Positions 17,113-24,664 of a DNA stretch of 42,052 nt are shown here, piece after piece. Position 1 is the stretch's first letter; each line of letters starts with the position of its first letter. Where the stretch lies: contig CAOKGO010000015.1 in the NCBI GenBank assembly GCA_948468045.1, positions 1 to 42,052 on the forward strand, in the 5' to 3' direction. Made by a program: the position numbers and the translations under genes. The DNA is from an uncultured Clostridium sp. (GTDB lineage Bacteria > Bacillota > Clostridia > TANB77 > CAG-508). The notes under the pieces are model-generated. The model made no database searches. It was given only the letters and a program-made list of their open reading frames with translations, and was not told the DNA's origin.

Positions 17113-18039
17113 TCATAATTCATATAGATATGTTCTCTTAATTAAAAGTATTTCATCTAATTCAACAATATTAATTTCATTTGTCAAAATTTCTTCTATC
17201 TTTTCTTTATTTTCTTTTAGTGTAACAATATCAATCTTTTTATTTATCCTTTCGGTATTATTAAAAGCTATATTTAATCTATGCAATTTTTCTGTATCAA
17301 TAAAAGGCATAAACAATATGTACTGTTTTTCTTCTGTCATATAATCTGCTTTATTCCAATTAGAAAGTAATATTTCTTTTCCTTTATAAATCTGTAATAA
17401 AATATCATAACAATCAATTTCTTGAAATAATCTAATTTTGTCCAAGTTTTCTTTAGTTGGATTAATGATTAATGTCGATTCTTTTCCAAATATAAAATAT
17501 TTGTTACTTTTATTTAGATTTTTAAAATCTTCCATAAACACGACTGATTTATTGTACAGTATATTCTTATTTACATCATTTATAACTTGTCTAACATAAT
17601 GAAAACTTTTATCTTTTGAAATATAATATGCAATATAATCTCTGTCATAATAATTTAATATTCCAATAAAAGTTCTTCCCATTTCGGTGAAAACATTGCT
17701 ATCTTTGATTTCCCAACTTGTTAAAAATCTTATATCACTATCTAATGTTAATGTTGCAATCTTCATAATTTCTTGTACTCTTTGCTGATATTTTTCCTTC
17801 CTACATACATTACAATAATAATACCCCAATTCTTTTACTAATTTAATACCTTTTATATCTAATTTTATATAATATCGATTTACTCGTTTTATGTATTGTT
17901 CTTTTTCTAAAACTTTTAATCTTTTTAAATAATACTCCTTTGACTTGTAAATTTTTTTACTATTTATTGCTAGCATCATTTTGTACTTACACAAAAATTC
18001 TAGCAATAAAATGTCTTTTTCTGTTAATCTCCTTTTCAT
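17113..18039 (-). CDS. Winged-helix protein, possibly replication-relaxation-like
   Basis: A 308-residue protein. The N terminus (MKRRLTEKDILLLEFLCKYK) and the following 60 residues look like a winged helix. A CNVC pair lies near residue 77, and a mixed alpha/beta C-terminal region follows with no membrane segments. Such proteins on integrative elements are often called replication-relaxation proteins or AbiEi-like regulators, but I cannot assign it firmly. A strong AAAGGAG precedes the start. It lies 74 bases before the nucleotidyltransferase gene and may be in the same transcript. Confidence 0.6.
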   Translation of the reverse strand: MKRRLTEKDILLLEFLCKYKMMLAINSKKIYKSKEYYLKRLKVLEKEQYIKRVNRYYIKLDIKGIKLVKELGYYYCNVCRKEKYQQRVQEIMKIATLTLDSDIRFLTSWEIKDSNVFTEMGRTFIGILNYYDRDYIAYYISKDKSFHYVRQVINDVNKNILYNKSVVFMEDFKNLNKSNKYFIFGKESTLIINPTKENLDKIRLFQEIDCYDILLQIYKGKEILLSNWNKADYMTEEKQYILFMPFIDTEKLHRLNIAFNNTERINKKIDIVTLKENKEKIEEILTNEINIVELDEILLIKRTYLYEL

Positions 18040-18269
18040 TACTATCCACTCCTTTCTATTTTTTCTATGCTACAGCACATTTTTTCTTTTGTACCCTTTA
18101 CCTGTTTCTTACCCTTTAAACTCTCTACAACTATTTTTTATTTTCTTAAGTTTTTTCAGATGTTTGACTATTGCTAAAATATCCTATTCTTTGCCATCAA
18201 AAAATTCATCGTTCGGATACTTTTTGCTACTATTTTTTCTGTATTTTGTATCCGATTCTAGCTTTTAGT
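18040..18269. other. Non-coding region with iteron-like repeats
   Basis: No gene is supported. On the minus strand TCGGATAC and GTATCCGA form an 8-bp inverted repeat with a 28-base loop, and AAAGGGTA occurs twice within 20 bases before the winged-helix gene. These could be binding sites for that protein or a replication or transfer origin. This is speculative. Confidence 0.3.
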
Positions 18270-18303
18270 TAAAAAAAACACCTTAGATTTTACTCTAAAG
18301 TGT
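18270..18303 (-). terminator. Terminator of the abi gene
   Basis: ACACTTTAGA / TCTAAGGTGT stem followed by eight T on the minus strand, just after the Abi_2 gene. Confidence 0.9.
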
Positions 18304-18314
18304 TTTGTATTCTT

Positions 18315-19244
18315 TTATAAATTTATTAACTCTTTGTGATTTTTAGGAAAGCCCATTTTATATAAAACTTTATCTATTTTTAATGACAAAAGTTTATTTT
18401 CTAATTCTTTTATTGTTTCTATTATCCTATTATAAAATTCATTAAATTGTTCTTTTTCTAACAGTGCTTTTAGTATAATTACTATTGAAAATAAGTCTCT
18501 TGTTGCATATGCAGTTTTATCATCAATTTTTATTAAGTCTAACTTTTTATGATAGTTAGTAGTATTAATTCTATTTTTTAAGATAACATCATATAACTTT
18601 TCATCATGAGCGCATATATTTCTCACATTACCTAAATTTATTAGATATACTTTTAATGTTTCGCTTTTTATATTAAACTTCCTACTGACATTATTTTGTT
18701 CTTTTTGTTTCATAAAACTATAAAATTTTGAAACTTTTCCAAACGATAATATTCTTATCAATACCCATAAAGGTATATATTTATAAACATCTAAATAATG
18801 TCTAATCATCTTATTCGAATTTTTATATTGATGTGCTATTTCAAAATTAATATCATTCAAAAACTTATCAATTAATTCTTTATTTTTGCTGATATTATTA
18901 AAATTTTCTGGAATTAAATAATCTTTATGTCCATAATTTTTTGAAAACTCATAACCTATATATGTATCAATTTTTCTTTCAATTAATAAAATATATTCTA
19001 AAAATATAATTCTTATTTTTCTGTCAAATTCATATAAACTATAAATTTCTTCTAAAGTTGTTCTATTACGAAACTTTTCTGTTTTACTCTTTCTATTTAA
19101 AAATAAATCTTTATAACCATTAATTAAATAGTAATAGTTATTGTTTAATAATACTTCTTTAGCAGTCTCTTCATTTTCTATATGTAAATTTCTACTTTGT
19201 AATAATTCTATTTGTTCATCTATTGTTTTAAATTCTTTTTCCAA
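18315..19244 (-). CDS. Abi_2 family (AbiF/AbiD-like) abortive-infection HEPN protein
   Basis: The 309-residue protein matches Abi_2: LLNNNYYYLINGYKDLF near residue 30, YEFDRKIRIIFLEYILLIERK near 73, YIPLWVLIRILSFGK near 155, and VRNICAHDEKLYD near 215. The RNICAH segment is an Rx4H HEPN motif, the RNase active site also found in Cas13. These proteins stop phage infection, probably by cutting RNA. Start codon is TTG with GAAGG seven bases upstream. A structured RNA with its own promoter lies directly upstream, fitting the report that AbiF works with a non-coding RNA. Single-gene unit with its own terminator. Confidence 0.9.
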   Translation of the reverse strand: MEKEFKTIDEQIELLQSRNLHIENEETAKEVLLNNNYYYLINGYKDLFLNRKSKTEKFRNRTTLEEIYSLYEFDRKIRIIFLEYILLIERKIDTYIGYEFSKNYGHKDYLIPENFNNISKNKELIDKFLNDINFEIAHQYKNSNKMIRHYLDVYKYIPLWVLIRILSFGKVSKFYSFMKQKEQNNVSRKFNIKSETLKVYLINLGNVRNICAHDEKLYDVILKNRINTTNYHKKLDLIKIDDKTAYATRDLFSIVIILKALLEKEQFNEFYNRIIETIKELENKLLSLKIDKVLYKMGFPKNHKELINL

Positions 19245-19257
19245 TATTTACCTTCTA

Positions 19258-19347
19258 TATGATAAGAAAAGACCTCGGACCCGTAGGCTACCCGAGGTAC
19301 GATTCACTCCGAGTTCAGTCCCGTAGGTTGCTGAACTACTGATCTAC
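19258..19347 (-). ncRNA. abiF-type structured RNA
   Basis: On the minus strand two hairpins follow each other: GTTCAG/CTGAAC and CCTCGG/CCGAGG. Both have CCTACGGG in the loop, and the second is followed by TCTTTTCTT, so it can also terminate. GC content is far above the surroundings. A near-consensus promoter lies just upstream and the Abi_2 start just downstream. I recall an abiF RNA motif described from comparative genomics; this looks like a member, but I could not run a covariance search. Confidence 0.75.
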
Positions 19348-19354
19348 TATAGAT

Positions 19355-19384
19355 AGTATAACACCTTAAATTGACTTTTGTCAA
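19355..19384 (-). promoter_or_regulatory. Promoter of the abi RNA
   Basis: TTGACA (19384-19379), 18 bases, TATACT (19360-19355) on the minus strand. The predicted start falls about eight bases before the first hairpin. Confidence 0.85.
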
Positions 19385-19499
19385 GTAAAATATTAATTTC
19401 TATCTATTACTGTTATTATATTTAATTTTAATATTATTATGCAGGTGATTGCTATTTTTATTTTCCTATTGGTAAAATCTGGTATGCCTCATGTGAGCT

Positions 19500-19603
19500 A
19501 TTGCTATCCACACTTAACCCCAGTAATTCTGTATTTAATTCTTTAAAATATGTATGTGCTCTTGTAAAAGCTATCATTTCTGTTGTGCATACGGGGGTAA
19601 AGT
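19500..19603 (-). pseudogene. 1-Cys peroxiredoxin, middle piece with the catalytic Cys
   Basis: The minus strand reads [12 protein letters not shown], then [15 protein letters not shown], then leaves the family at [14 protein letters not shown] contains the peroxidatic Cys. To the right the frame runs into element A at ACTTTACCCCCGT. To the left it runs into element C. Joined with 30186-30337 and 10150-10617 it gives 705 bases, exactly 235 codons including the stop. Confidence 0.9.
19591..19603 (-). other. Attachment site core, peroxiredoxin middle piece / element A
   Basis: ACTTTACCCCCGT, encoding the (D)FTPV of the peroxiredoxin active site, one base before the catalytic TGC codon. Confidence 0.8.
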
Positions 19604-19748
19604 ACACTTCTTTGGGTTGCTTAAGTTCTAGAAAATTACTATTTTAAGAAGTGATTTTCGTAGAAATTAAGTATGCGAACGTTACAAATTATAAAAGCTT
19701 TGCTTTGTAGAATTTGTTAGTCCGTAGTTCTTTATTATTCTAATCTGT

Positions 19749-19818
19749 AAAGTTATTTTGATGTACTGGAATAACTTTTGTATTTTAAAAGTTATTTTGA
19801 TACACTGGAATAACTTTT
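19749..19818. repeat. Two tandem 30-bp palindromic repeats at element A end
   Basis: AAAGTTATTTTGAT(G/A)(T/C)ACTGG and AATAACTTTT occur twice, 39 bases apart. Each copy is an imperfect palindrome (AAAGTTATT...AATAACTTT). They overlap the recombinase A stop. They may be tandem terminators or arm sites for the recombinase. The rest of 19604-19748 shows nothing else. Confidence 0.7.
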
Positions 19819-21404
19819 TAGATTTTATATAATTTTTCAATATCAGTTTTTAAGTTAAAACAAATGATTTTAGCTCTATCTATATATATTTTATCTATTA
19901 GCATTTGTAAGATCATTCTATTAGGCACTTTTGCATTTATAATTTCGTCAAAATAATCTATTGCATTTTTCAATTTCTGAACTTTATCTTCAGCATTTTT
20001 CTTTTCATCATTTTCAATTAATGATTTTAAATAGGATATATGATTCATTTTCTCTTCTTCCAGTTCTTTATATGTATTTTCTATAATTTCTTTTTGTAAT
20101 TCATTGTTTGCAGATGATAGTTCTTTTATTTTTTGACTAACTAACATTTTATATTCTTCATTTGCAACATTTAATTTGTTTTGTAACTTATGCTTATTAT
20201 CTCCTTTTTTATCTTGTTTTATTTCTATTTTTATATTTTGTATCTCTTTTAAATATTGTTTTTTGGTGAATTTTAGAAATTCTTTCAAATGTATTAAAAT
20301 GTCTTTTTCTTTTACTTCGTGGCAATGACAAGCCTTTGTACTAAACTGTCTATATTTTGAACAATCATATCCTTTTTCATTTACCTTTCTTTTAATTACT
20401 ATACCAGACATTCCCGAACCACAATCTGCACACTGACACATTCCCGAAAAATAATAATCTCTTTTTGCGTTTGTTCCTGAAGTATTTTGTTCTTTCTTTT
20501 TCTTTCTTATTTCTTGTGCTAAATTGAATATTTCTTTTGAAATAATTGGCTCATGATGATTTTCAAATACAAAGTGTTCTTCTTTTGGTAATTTTACAGC
20601 CTTTCCTCTAATATTTACAGTTCGCTTTTTATGCGTAATTAAAGTACCTGTATAAATCTCGTTTTTTAAGATATTACTTACCATATCTTTTGTCCAAGAT
20701 TCTTGTACTTTATGCTTATACACTCGTCCTCGTTCTAAATGTTTCCTTCTATAATACGCAGATGGTGTTGGATAATTATATTTCTCATTTAATATTTCAC
20801 TAATTTTTTGAAATCCATATCCCTTTTCAACATATAATTTAAATATCGTTTCAATAGCTGATTTTAGTTCATCTATGATATAAAGCATAGGAATATCATC
20901 TTTAAAAACTTTTTCGTAACCATAGTAATTTCCCATAATTAGCCTAGCTGTTTTTTGTTTCGAATACATATGATCTCTTGTTTTTTTGGAACAGTCTTTT
21001 ACATATCTTTCATTAAACCACGTTGTAATTCCAATCGTATCATCTCTATCATTTAAAACATCATAACTTCCACCCATTTCAGATACTAATATTAGGTTCT
21101 TTTGCATGTTTTTGAATTCATCTATAAGAACCAAAACTTTTCCATTATTTCTACCAATTCTTGATAAATCTTTTGCTATAACTACATCAATTTTTCCTCC
21201 TTTTACTTTTTCTATCATTTCTGAAAATTCAGGTCTATTAAAGGTATATCCCGAAACATTGTCATCTATGTAGAAATCATCATCTGATATATTCCAATTA
21301 CGAGTACTAGCATATTCTTTAATTATTCTTTTTTGTTCTTCTATGCTTGAGTAATTTTCTTTATCCTCGTCTCTGGACAATCTACAATATCCTACAACTG
21401 TCAT
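19818..21404 (-). CDS. Large serine recombinase of element A
   Basis: A 528-residue integrase. The start is MTVVGYCRLSRDEDKEN, chosen for the GAGGAGG site; a longer frame from 21458 lacks one. The catalytic Ser is in RLSRDE. VVIAKDLSRIGRNNGKV, NERYVKDCSKKTRDHMYSKQ and SWTKDMVSNILKNEIYTG mark the catalytic and recombinase domains. The zinc ribbon includes CQCADCGSGMSG. A coiled coil lies in the C-terminal third. It is intact and closely similar to the interrupted recombinase B. Glycine residues at SGT and MSGIVI correspond to the two CGG frameshift points in B. It probably recombines ACTTTACCCCCGT sites. Confidence 0.95.
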   Translation of the reverse strand: MTVVGYCRLSRDEDKENYSSIEEQKRIIKEYASTRNWNISDDDFYIDDNVSGYTFNRPEFSEMIEKVKGGKIDVVIAKDLSRIGRNNGKVLVLIDEFKNMQKNLILVSEMGGSYDVLNDRDDTIGITTWFNERYVKDCSKKTRDHMYSKQKTARLIMGNYYGYEKVFKDDIPMLYIIDELKSAIETIFKLYVEKGYGFQKISEILNEKYNYPTPSAYYRRKHLERGRVYKHKVQESWTKDMVSNILKNEIYTGTLITHKKRTVNIRGKAVKLPKEEHFVFENHHEPIISKEIFNLAQEIRKKKKEQNTSGTNAKRDYYFSGMCQCADCGSGMSGIVIKRKVNEKGYDCSKYRQFSTKACHCHEVKEKDILIHLKEFLKFTKKQYLKEIQNIKIEIKQDKKGDNKHKLQNKLNVANEEYKMLVSQKIKELSSANNELQKEIIENTYKELEEEKMNHISYLKSLIENDEKKNAEDKVQKLKNAIDYFDEIINAKVPNRMILQMLIDKIYIDRAKIICFNLKTDIEKLYKI

Positions 21405-21447
21405 TTTTTCCTCCTCACATGACCTGATATTGCCTATGTCTTGTATG

Positions 21448-21663
21448 TTAGCATACATTGCCTGTTAATTCCACTTGTTTCGCAATTATTTTTTTGAGAA
21501 CTTCGGGATAATTCTCTTTTCCTGTTATAAAAATAGCTATATGGTATTTTTCTTTTTTATATTTTTTAATCATTTCTTTTGTTTCTTGTTTTTCTAATTC
21601 TTCTTTAGTTAAATAAATTTGCATATATTTTGTATTAGAGATTTGGTTAAAAGTAATTTGCAT
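21448..21663 (-). CDS. Small protein upstream of recombinase A
   Basis: A 71-residue protein from MQITFNQISNTKYMQIYLTK, with GGGAG nine bases upstream. The longer frame from 21753 is not kept in element B, so this start is preferred. It contains LTKEELEKQETKEMIKKYKKEKY and a C-terminal KKIIAKQVELTGNVC. The homologue at 26288 has the same length. The position directly before an integrase suggests a directionality factor or regulator. The family was not recognised. Confidence 0.75.
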   Translation of the reverse strand: MQITFNQISNTKYMQIYLTKEELEKQETKEMIKKYKKEKYHIAIFITGKENYPEVLKKIIAKQVELTGNVC

Positions 21664-21706
21664 TTCATTTAACTCCCTCATAATATTTCTCTTCTTAAAT
21701 ATTATG

Positions 21707-21735
21707 CAAAAAGAAATACCAATTATTTCTTTTTG
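21707..21735 (-). promoter_or_regulatory. Attenuator-like hairpin in recombinase A leader
   Basis: CAAAAAGAAATA / TATTTCTTTTTG stem, identical at 26546-26574 in element B. It lies between the leader peptide and the 71-residue gene. A second hairpin (AATATTT/AAATATT) follows just before the ribosome site. Confidence 0.6.
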
Positions 21736-21767
21736 TCTAAAAATTACTTTCATAAACTTCTAATACT

Positions 21768-21794
21768 TTAATTTTTGTTATTTTTCAAATGCAT
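21768..21794 (-). CDS. Leader peptide MHLKNNKN, element A
   Basis: Eight codons after a strong GAGGAGGG site: MHLKNNKN and TAA. Element B has the same peptide with AAC to AAT (Asn) and AAA to AAG (Lys), both silent. The preceding ATATTATAG may be the promoter -10. It probably senses translation and controls the attenuator hairpin. Confidence 0.6.
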   Translation of the reverse strand: MHLKNNKN

Positions 21795-21986
21795 CCCTCC
21801 TCTATAATATAAGAACACAAAAATTTTATAAAATGATACATTTTAACAAAATTTTTATAACTCCCATATATAAAAGTCCATTTTTTCAATTAGATGTTGC
21901 ATTTTTTGTAAAGTTTATCTTTTTTTATTTCTTATATGTGAATATTGCTAATAGCTAAATTAATTATAGAAATTATTAAAAAATTA

Positions 21987-22015
21987 TTGTTTCTGAAATA
22001 AAAATAAAGTATAAT
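21987..22015 (+). promoter_or_regulatory. Promoter of the type I toxin mRNA
   Basis: TTGTTT, 17 bases, TATAAT. The predicted transcript starts near 22022 with CCTTTT, which can pair with the AAAAGG of the ribosome site around a CAAAG/CTTTG stem. Confidence 0.8.
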
Positions 22016-22062
22016 AAAGCCATCCTTTTCAAAGGAAATCTTTGTAAAAGGAGGTGAACATT

Positions 22063-22152
22063 TTGAGTTCATTCGATTTAATTTGGCGATTAATTGTTTT
22101 ATTATTGCTTAGTAATAGTAAAAATGATGAAAACCAAAATTCTCAAGATTAG
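22063..22152 (+). CDS. Fst-like type I toxin peptide
   Basis: A 29-residue peptide, start TTG, with a perfect AAGGAGGTGA site. It begins MSSFDLIWRLIVLLLLSNSK: one short membrane segment (about residues 5-16) and a polar Asn/Asp/Gln tail, typical of Fst/Ldr membrane toxins. It lies on the strand opposite to all other element A genes. The 5' end of the mRNA can sequester the ribosome site, and a terminator hairpin follows at 22165-22189. A convergent small RNA at 22199-22272 has loops and a segment complementary to it. Toxicity is inferred from architecture. Confidence 0.75.
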   Translation: MSSFDLIWRLIVLLLLSNSKNDENQNSQD

Positions 22153-22164
22153 TGCAAACTAATC

Positions 22165-22196
22165 AAAGGCAGTCTGGTCAACTGCCTTTATTTTTT
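22165..22196 (+). terminator. Terminator of the toxin mRNA
   Basis: AAAGGCAGT / ACTGCCTTT stem with TATTTTTT tail. The loop region TGGTCAAC is complementary to GTTGACCA in the antitoxin RNA terminator loop. Confidence 0.9.
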
Positions 22197-22198
22197 GC

Positions 22199-22272
22199 AA
22201 AAAAAATGAGATATGTGGTCAACATATCTCTGTGAACATTCGAGTTTTTCGATTTATTCTCTTGCTTAAGCT
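22199..22272 (-). ncRNA. Antitoxin RNA of the Fst-like module
   Basis: The promoter is TTGACA (22307-22302), 17 bases, TATACT (22284-22279), and the terminator GAGATATGT/ACATATCTC with eight T (22230-22199). The RNA of about 74 bases contains a segment complementary to GTGAACATT-GAGTT and CGATTTA of the toxin ribosome site and start, the same plan as the DRa/DRb repeats of the par/fst locus. Confidence 0.75.
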
Positions 22273-22368
22273 AAATATAGTATACTATATTTTTTATTAT
22301 ATGTCAAATATCTTTGAAAAATTCATTTTTTGTAATTTTTTACTTTTAAGTCGTTTATAATCTCTTAT

Positions 22369-23430
22369 TTATCTAATACTACCGAACATAACAATTAGAA
22401 ACATAATGAAAAAAATAATTGGAACGATACTGACAACTAAATAAAACATTTGTAAATGTTTTCTTTCCTTTTCCATTCTCTCTGTCCATTCAATTAGATC
22501 CTGCCTATTAATAAAGTATTTATTATTCATTTTAACTAATGGTAAATTTTTTTCTGAATAGTATTTCATTACCATATATCTTGAGCAAGATAACAATTTC
22601 ATTATTTCTGCTATTGAAAGCAGATCTTTACTTTTTGATAATGTGCTTCTATTTTGAACAGTGTTGTAATTAGAATTTTTTCTATATCCTATTACGTCTT
22701 CTGACACCTCTTCTAATATTACTTGCGGAATATCAGATATATTTTTTAAGTATACACAATTAGCTCTAGGATTAAAAATACCTATTTTTTTTATAGACTT
22801 AAACTCATTATGAATAGAGTGCATCCCCATAATATAATAAATCAATAATTGCAAAGTATGAGTAGATGATGGATTATTTTTACTAACTTTAAAATCCCAT
22901 AATGTATCTGTTGTTAGAAAGTCTCCATCTCCCCTATCTATTACTCTATTGTACCCTCCTTCAAAAGTAAATCCATCTTTTGTTATTGGTCCATACTTAT
23001 TAAAGAATAGAATACTCCTTTTGACCATTATTTTTATATTATTAATGGTATTAGTATCAGCCTCTATTTTATCTACTTCTCGGTATCCCATTGGTCCTGA
23101 TCTAAAACAGACATCATATCCAACTAACTTACACGCATTATAAATTGAAACATTATCTAATCCTTTTATTGATTTTAATAAATTATATGCCTTTTTTTCC
23201 TCGCTTATTATTGAAGCTCCAAGAATTGAAATTTTGAACGCTTCATCTGCTGGGGTATCAAGCATAAGTCTTGTTAAGTAATCAACAGCTAAGCCTACTA
23301 AACTACTGTGAATATTTTCCTCTTTTAAAACTTCATTATCTATGAATTGTTCTTTTTCAAACTCGCTTGGTTTTAGATACCCACCACGTGGTTGTTTAAT
23401 TTGTTTTATTCTTTGTGTTACAGAAGCCAT
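22369..23430 (-). CDS. PD-(D/E)XK nuclease-like protein with HTH and C-terminal membrane helix
   Basis: A 353-residue protein. The central region reads GDGDFLTTDTLWDFKVS (around 170), an Asp and a WDFK arrangement typical of PD-(D/E)XK nucleases, followed by TLQLLIYYIMGM and IGIFNPRANCVYL. Residues about 270-315 form an excisionase-like helix-turn-helix (LLSIAEIMKLLSCSRYMVMKYY...RQDLIEW). The last 25 residues are a membrane helix. This combination suggests a membrane-tethered DNA-targeting defence or maintenance protein. That is inference; I do not know a named family. GAGGG precedes the start. Confidence 0.55.
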   Translation of the reverse strand: MASVTQRIKQIKQPRGGYLKPSEFEKEQFIDNEVLKEENIHSSLVGLAVDYLTRLMLDTPADEAFKISILGASIISEEKKAYNLLKSIKGLDNVSIYNACKLVGYDVCFRSGPMGYREVDKIEADTNTINNIKIMVKRSILFFNKYGPITKDGFTFEGGYNRVIDRGDGDFLTTDTLWDFKVSKNNPSSTHTLQLLIYYIMGMHSIHNEFKSIKKIGIFNPRANCVYLKNISDIPQVILEEVSEDVIGYRKNSNYNTVQNRSTLSKSKDLLSIAEIMKLLSCSRYMVMKYYSEKNLPLVKMNNKYFINRQDLIEWTERMEKERKHLQMFYLVVSIVPIIFFIMFLIVMFGSIR

Positions 23431-23550
23431 ACTTCATCCCTCTTTTTCAAATTACTAATTATCTTTTAATTTATATCATATACTTCTTTATAAAAGCAAT
23501 ACAAAATACTGAGACTGTAGAAATCAAAGATTTTAACTGCCTCAGTATTT

Positions 23551-23697
23551 TGCAGAATCAGGGCGACGTCTCGAACCCACACAACTGCCTAAAAACGTGG
23601 TTTTTATCGGTATACGCTTTCTTTATAGCGATGTCAAATAGACATCTCATCTTTTGCAGAAAAAAACCAATATAAATCGATAAATCTATATTGGTTT
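23551..23697 (-). other. Conserved structured block of element A
   Basis: About 145 bases almost identical to 29094-29240 in element B. On the minus strand: a terminator AAAACCAATATA/TATATTGGTTTT for the gene before it, then GATGTC/GACATC, CGCT/AGCG, and a final GGGTTCGAGACGTCGCCC that resembles a tRNA T-arm but has no full tRNA. It could be a non-coding RNA or a transfer or replication origin. Confidence 0.5.
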
Positions 23698-23703
23698 TCA
23701 CTC

Positions 23704-24009
23704 TTATTTCAATTCCTCTTTTAATTTGATTCCATCTTTTATTCCTGCAAAATAATATTTCTTATGAAAATAATAACTTTCAAAATCAATCGTTTCCACA
23801 TAATCTTTTATCAATTTTTCAATACTATCTTTTAGCCAATTAAGATTATACGGAATTTTTTCTAATTCTTTCTTTAGGCAATCAGACTTTTTAATTTTAT
23901 TGGCTTTATCTTGATTCATAAACTTTTTATCTTCTTCATCAATAAAAGCTAAATCTTCTTCTCTTGCCTCAAATATTGTTTCTAACATATTGATTTTTTC
24001 TTTTTCCAT
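23704..24009 (-). CDS. Conserved small protein of A/B elements
   Basis: A 101-residue acidic and Lys-rich protein of unrecognised family. It begins MEKEKINMLETIFEAREEDL, contains LKKELEKIPYNLNWLKDSIE, and ends YYFAGIKDGIKLKEELK. It is nearly identical to the element B copy at 29247. The ribosome site lies in an inverted repeat, AACATCAC...GTGATGTT (24011-24041), also kept in B, suggesting translational control or an operator. It follows the HTH gene in the same transcript. Confidence 0.8.
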   Translation of the reverse strand: MEKEKINMLETIFEAREEDLAFIDEEDKKFMNQDKANKIKKSDCLKKELEKIPYNLNWLKDSIEKLIKDYVETIDFESYYFHKKYYFAGIKDGIKLKEELK

Positions 24010-24060
24010 TTAACATCACCTCCTATTGATGTGTGATGTTAACTCTTCTTGAAATTAATG

Positions 24061-24495
24061 TCAAGATAGTTTAAAAGAATTATTCGCATATAAACTTGTC
24101 CAATCAAAATCACTATAATCTCTGTCACTTTTATATTTATTTTTATTATTACTTTTTATCTCTTTAACATTTGTGTTAATAGGTTTTGTATCAACTTGTT
24201 TATAGGTATTAACATTTTTGTATATAGGTGTAATCTTTCTTAAAGCTATTTCTTTTGAATTTTCTTTATAAGTCATTTCTACTTTTATATATCCTTTTTT
24301 CTTAAGTGAATTAATAATTCTTGAAGATTGTATTTTTGTAATACTTAATAATTCACTTATATATGAATTTGACATGATACATTCTTTTTCTTTGCTTAAA
24401 TACAAAATCATGGAATAAACAATTTTCTCTTTATCATTTAATTTTGTATCTATTAATATTTCATAAGGTATCCATACTCCTCTAAATTCCTTCAA
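24061..24495 (-). CDS. Helix-turn-helix protein of element A (replication-initiator-like)
   Basis: A 144-residue protein: WIPYEILIDTKLNDKEKIVYSMILYLSKE followed by a winged-helix MarR-like segment (NSYISELLSITKIQSSRIINSLKKKGYIKV), a linker rich in Lys and Asn, and the C-terminal DFDWTSLYAN motif. N-terminal domains of this type occur in replication initiators and DnaD-like proteins of small elements. Start TTG. The region before it (24496-24631) has AATCAATCGCTC-like inverted repeats that may be its operator. The paralogue at 29616 is about 90 percent identical. Confidence 0.75.
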   Translation of the reverse strand: MKEFRGVWIPYEILIDTKLNDKEKIVYSMILYLSKEKECIMSNSYISELLSITKIQSSRIINSLKKKGYIKVEMTYKENSKEIALRKITPIYKNVNTYKQVDTKPINTNVKEIKSNNKNKYKSDRDYSDFDWTSLYANNSFKLS

Positions 24496-24631
24496 TATTC
24501 ATTTTCTTTCCAATCAATCGCTCAACGATCGATTTTGTGCCACTTAAGTACAAAATTTGATTAACTTATCGATAACGAAAATTATAAGCAATATCAAGCA
24601 TTTCATTTATTCATCCAAAGATTAAGACTTT

Positions 24632-24644
24632 ACGGGGGTAAAGT
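24632..24644 (-). other. Attachment site core between elements A and B
   Basis: ACTTTACCCCCGT, embedded in a longer palindrome GACTTTAC/GTAAAGTC. It is the junction of the two tandem elements. Confidence 0.8.
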
Positions 24645-24664
24645 CTTACAATGTGGGGAGGTTT

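Larger units (their letters stand above)
10612..19505. mobile_element. Element C, serine-recombinase integrative element in the peroxiredoxin gene
   Basis: About 8.9 kb flanked by AGCAAT direct repeats (plus strand ATTGCT at 10612 and 19500). Outside the repeats the peroxiredoxin reading frame joins exactly: LSVDSN from the right, ASHLAWLY from the left. Just inside, AATTTTACC and GGTAAAAT form a short inverted repeat. All genes are on the minus strand with the recombinase gene at the left end. Cargo: an Abi_2 protein with a structured RNA, a winged-helix protein, and a four-gene php-like operon. No transfer genes were seen. Confidence 0.85.
19591..24644. mobile_element. Element A, 5-kb serine-recombinase element
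   Basis: Bounded by 13-bp direct repeats ACTTTACCCCCGT (minus strand) at 19603-19591 and 24644-24632. The same 13-mer ends the N-terminal peroxiredoxin piece at 30198-30186. The recombinase gene is at the left end and a small conserved gene pair at the right, with cargo in between: a type I toxin-antitoxin and a nuclease-like gene. There are no relaxase or conjugation genes. It is a sister of element B and lies in tandem with it. Confidence 0.85.

Noticed and set aside
23565..23600. tRNA gene suggested by GGGTTCGAG
   Set aside because: No acceptor, D or anticodon arm can be folded; only a T-arm-like segment is present.
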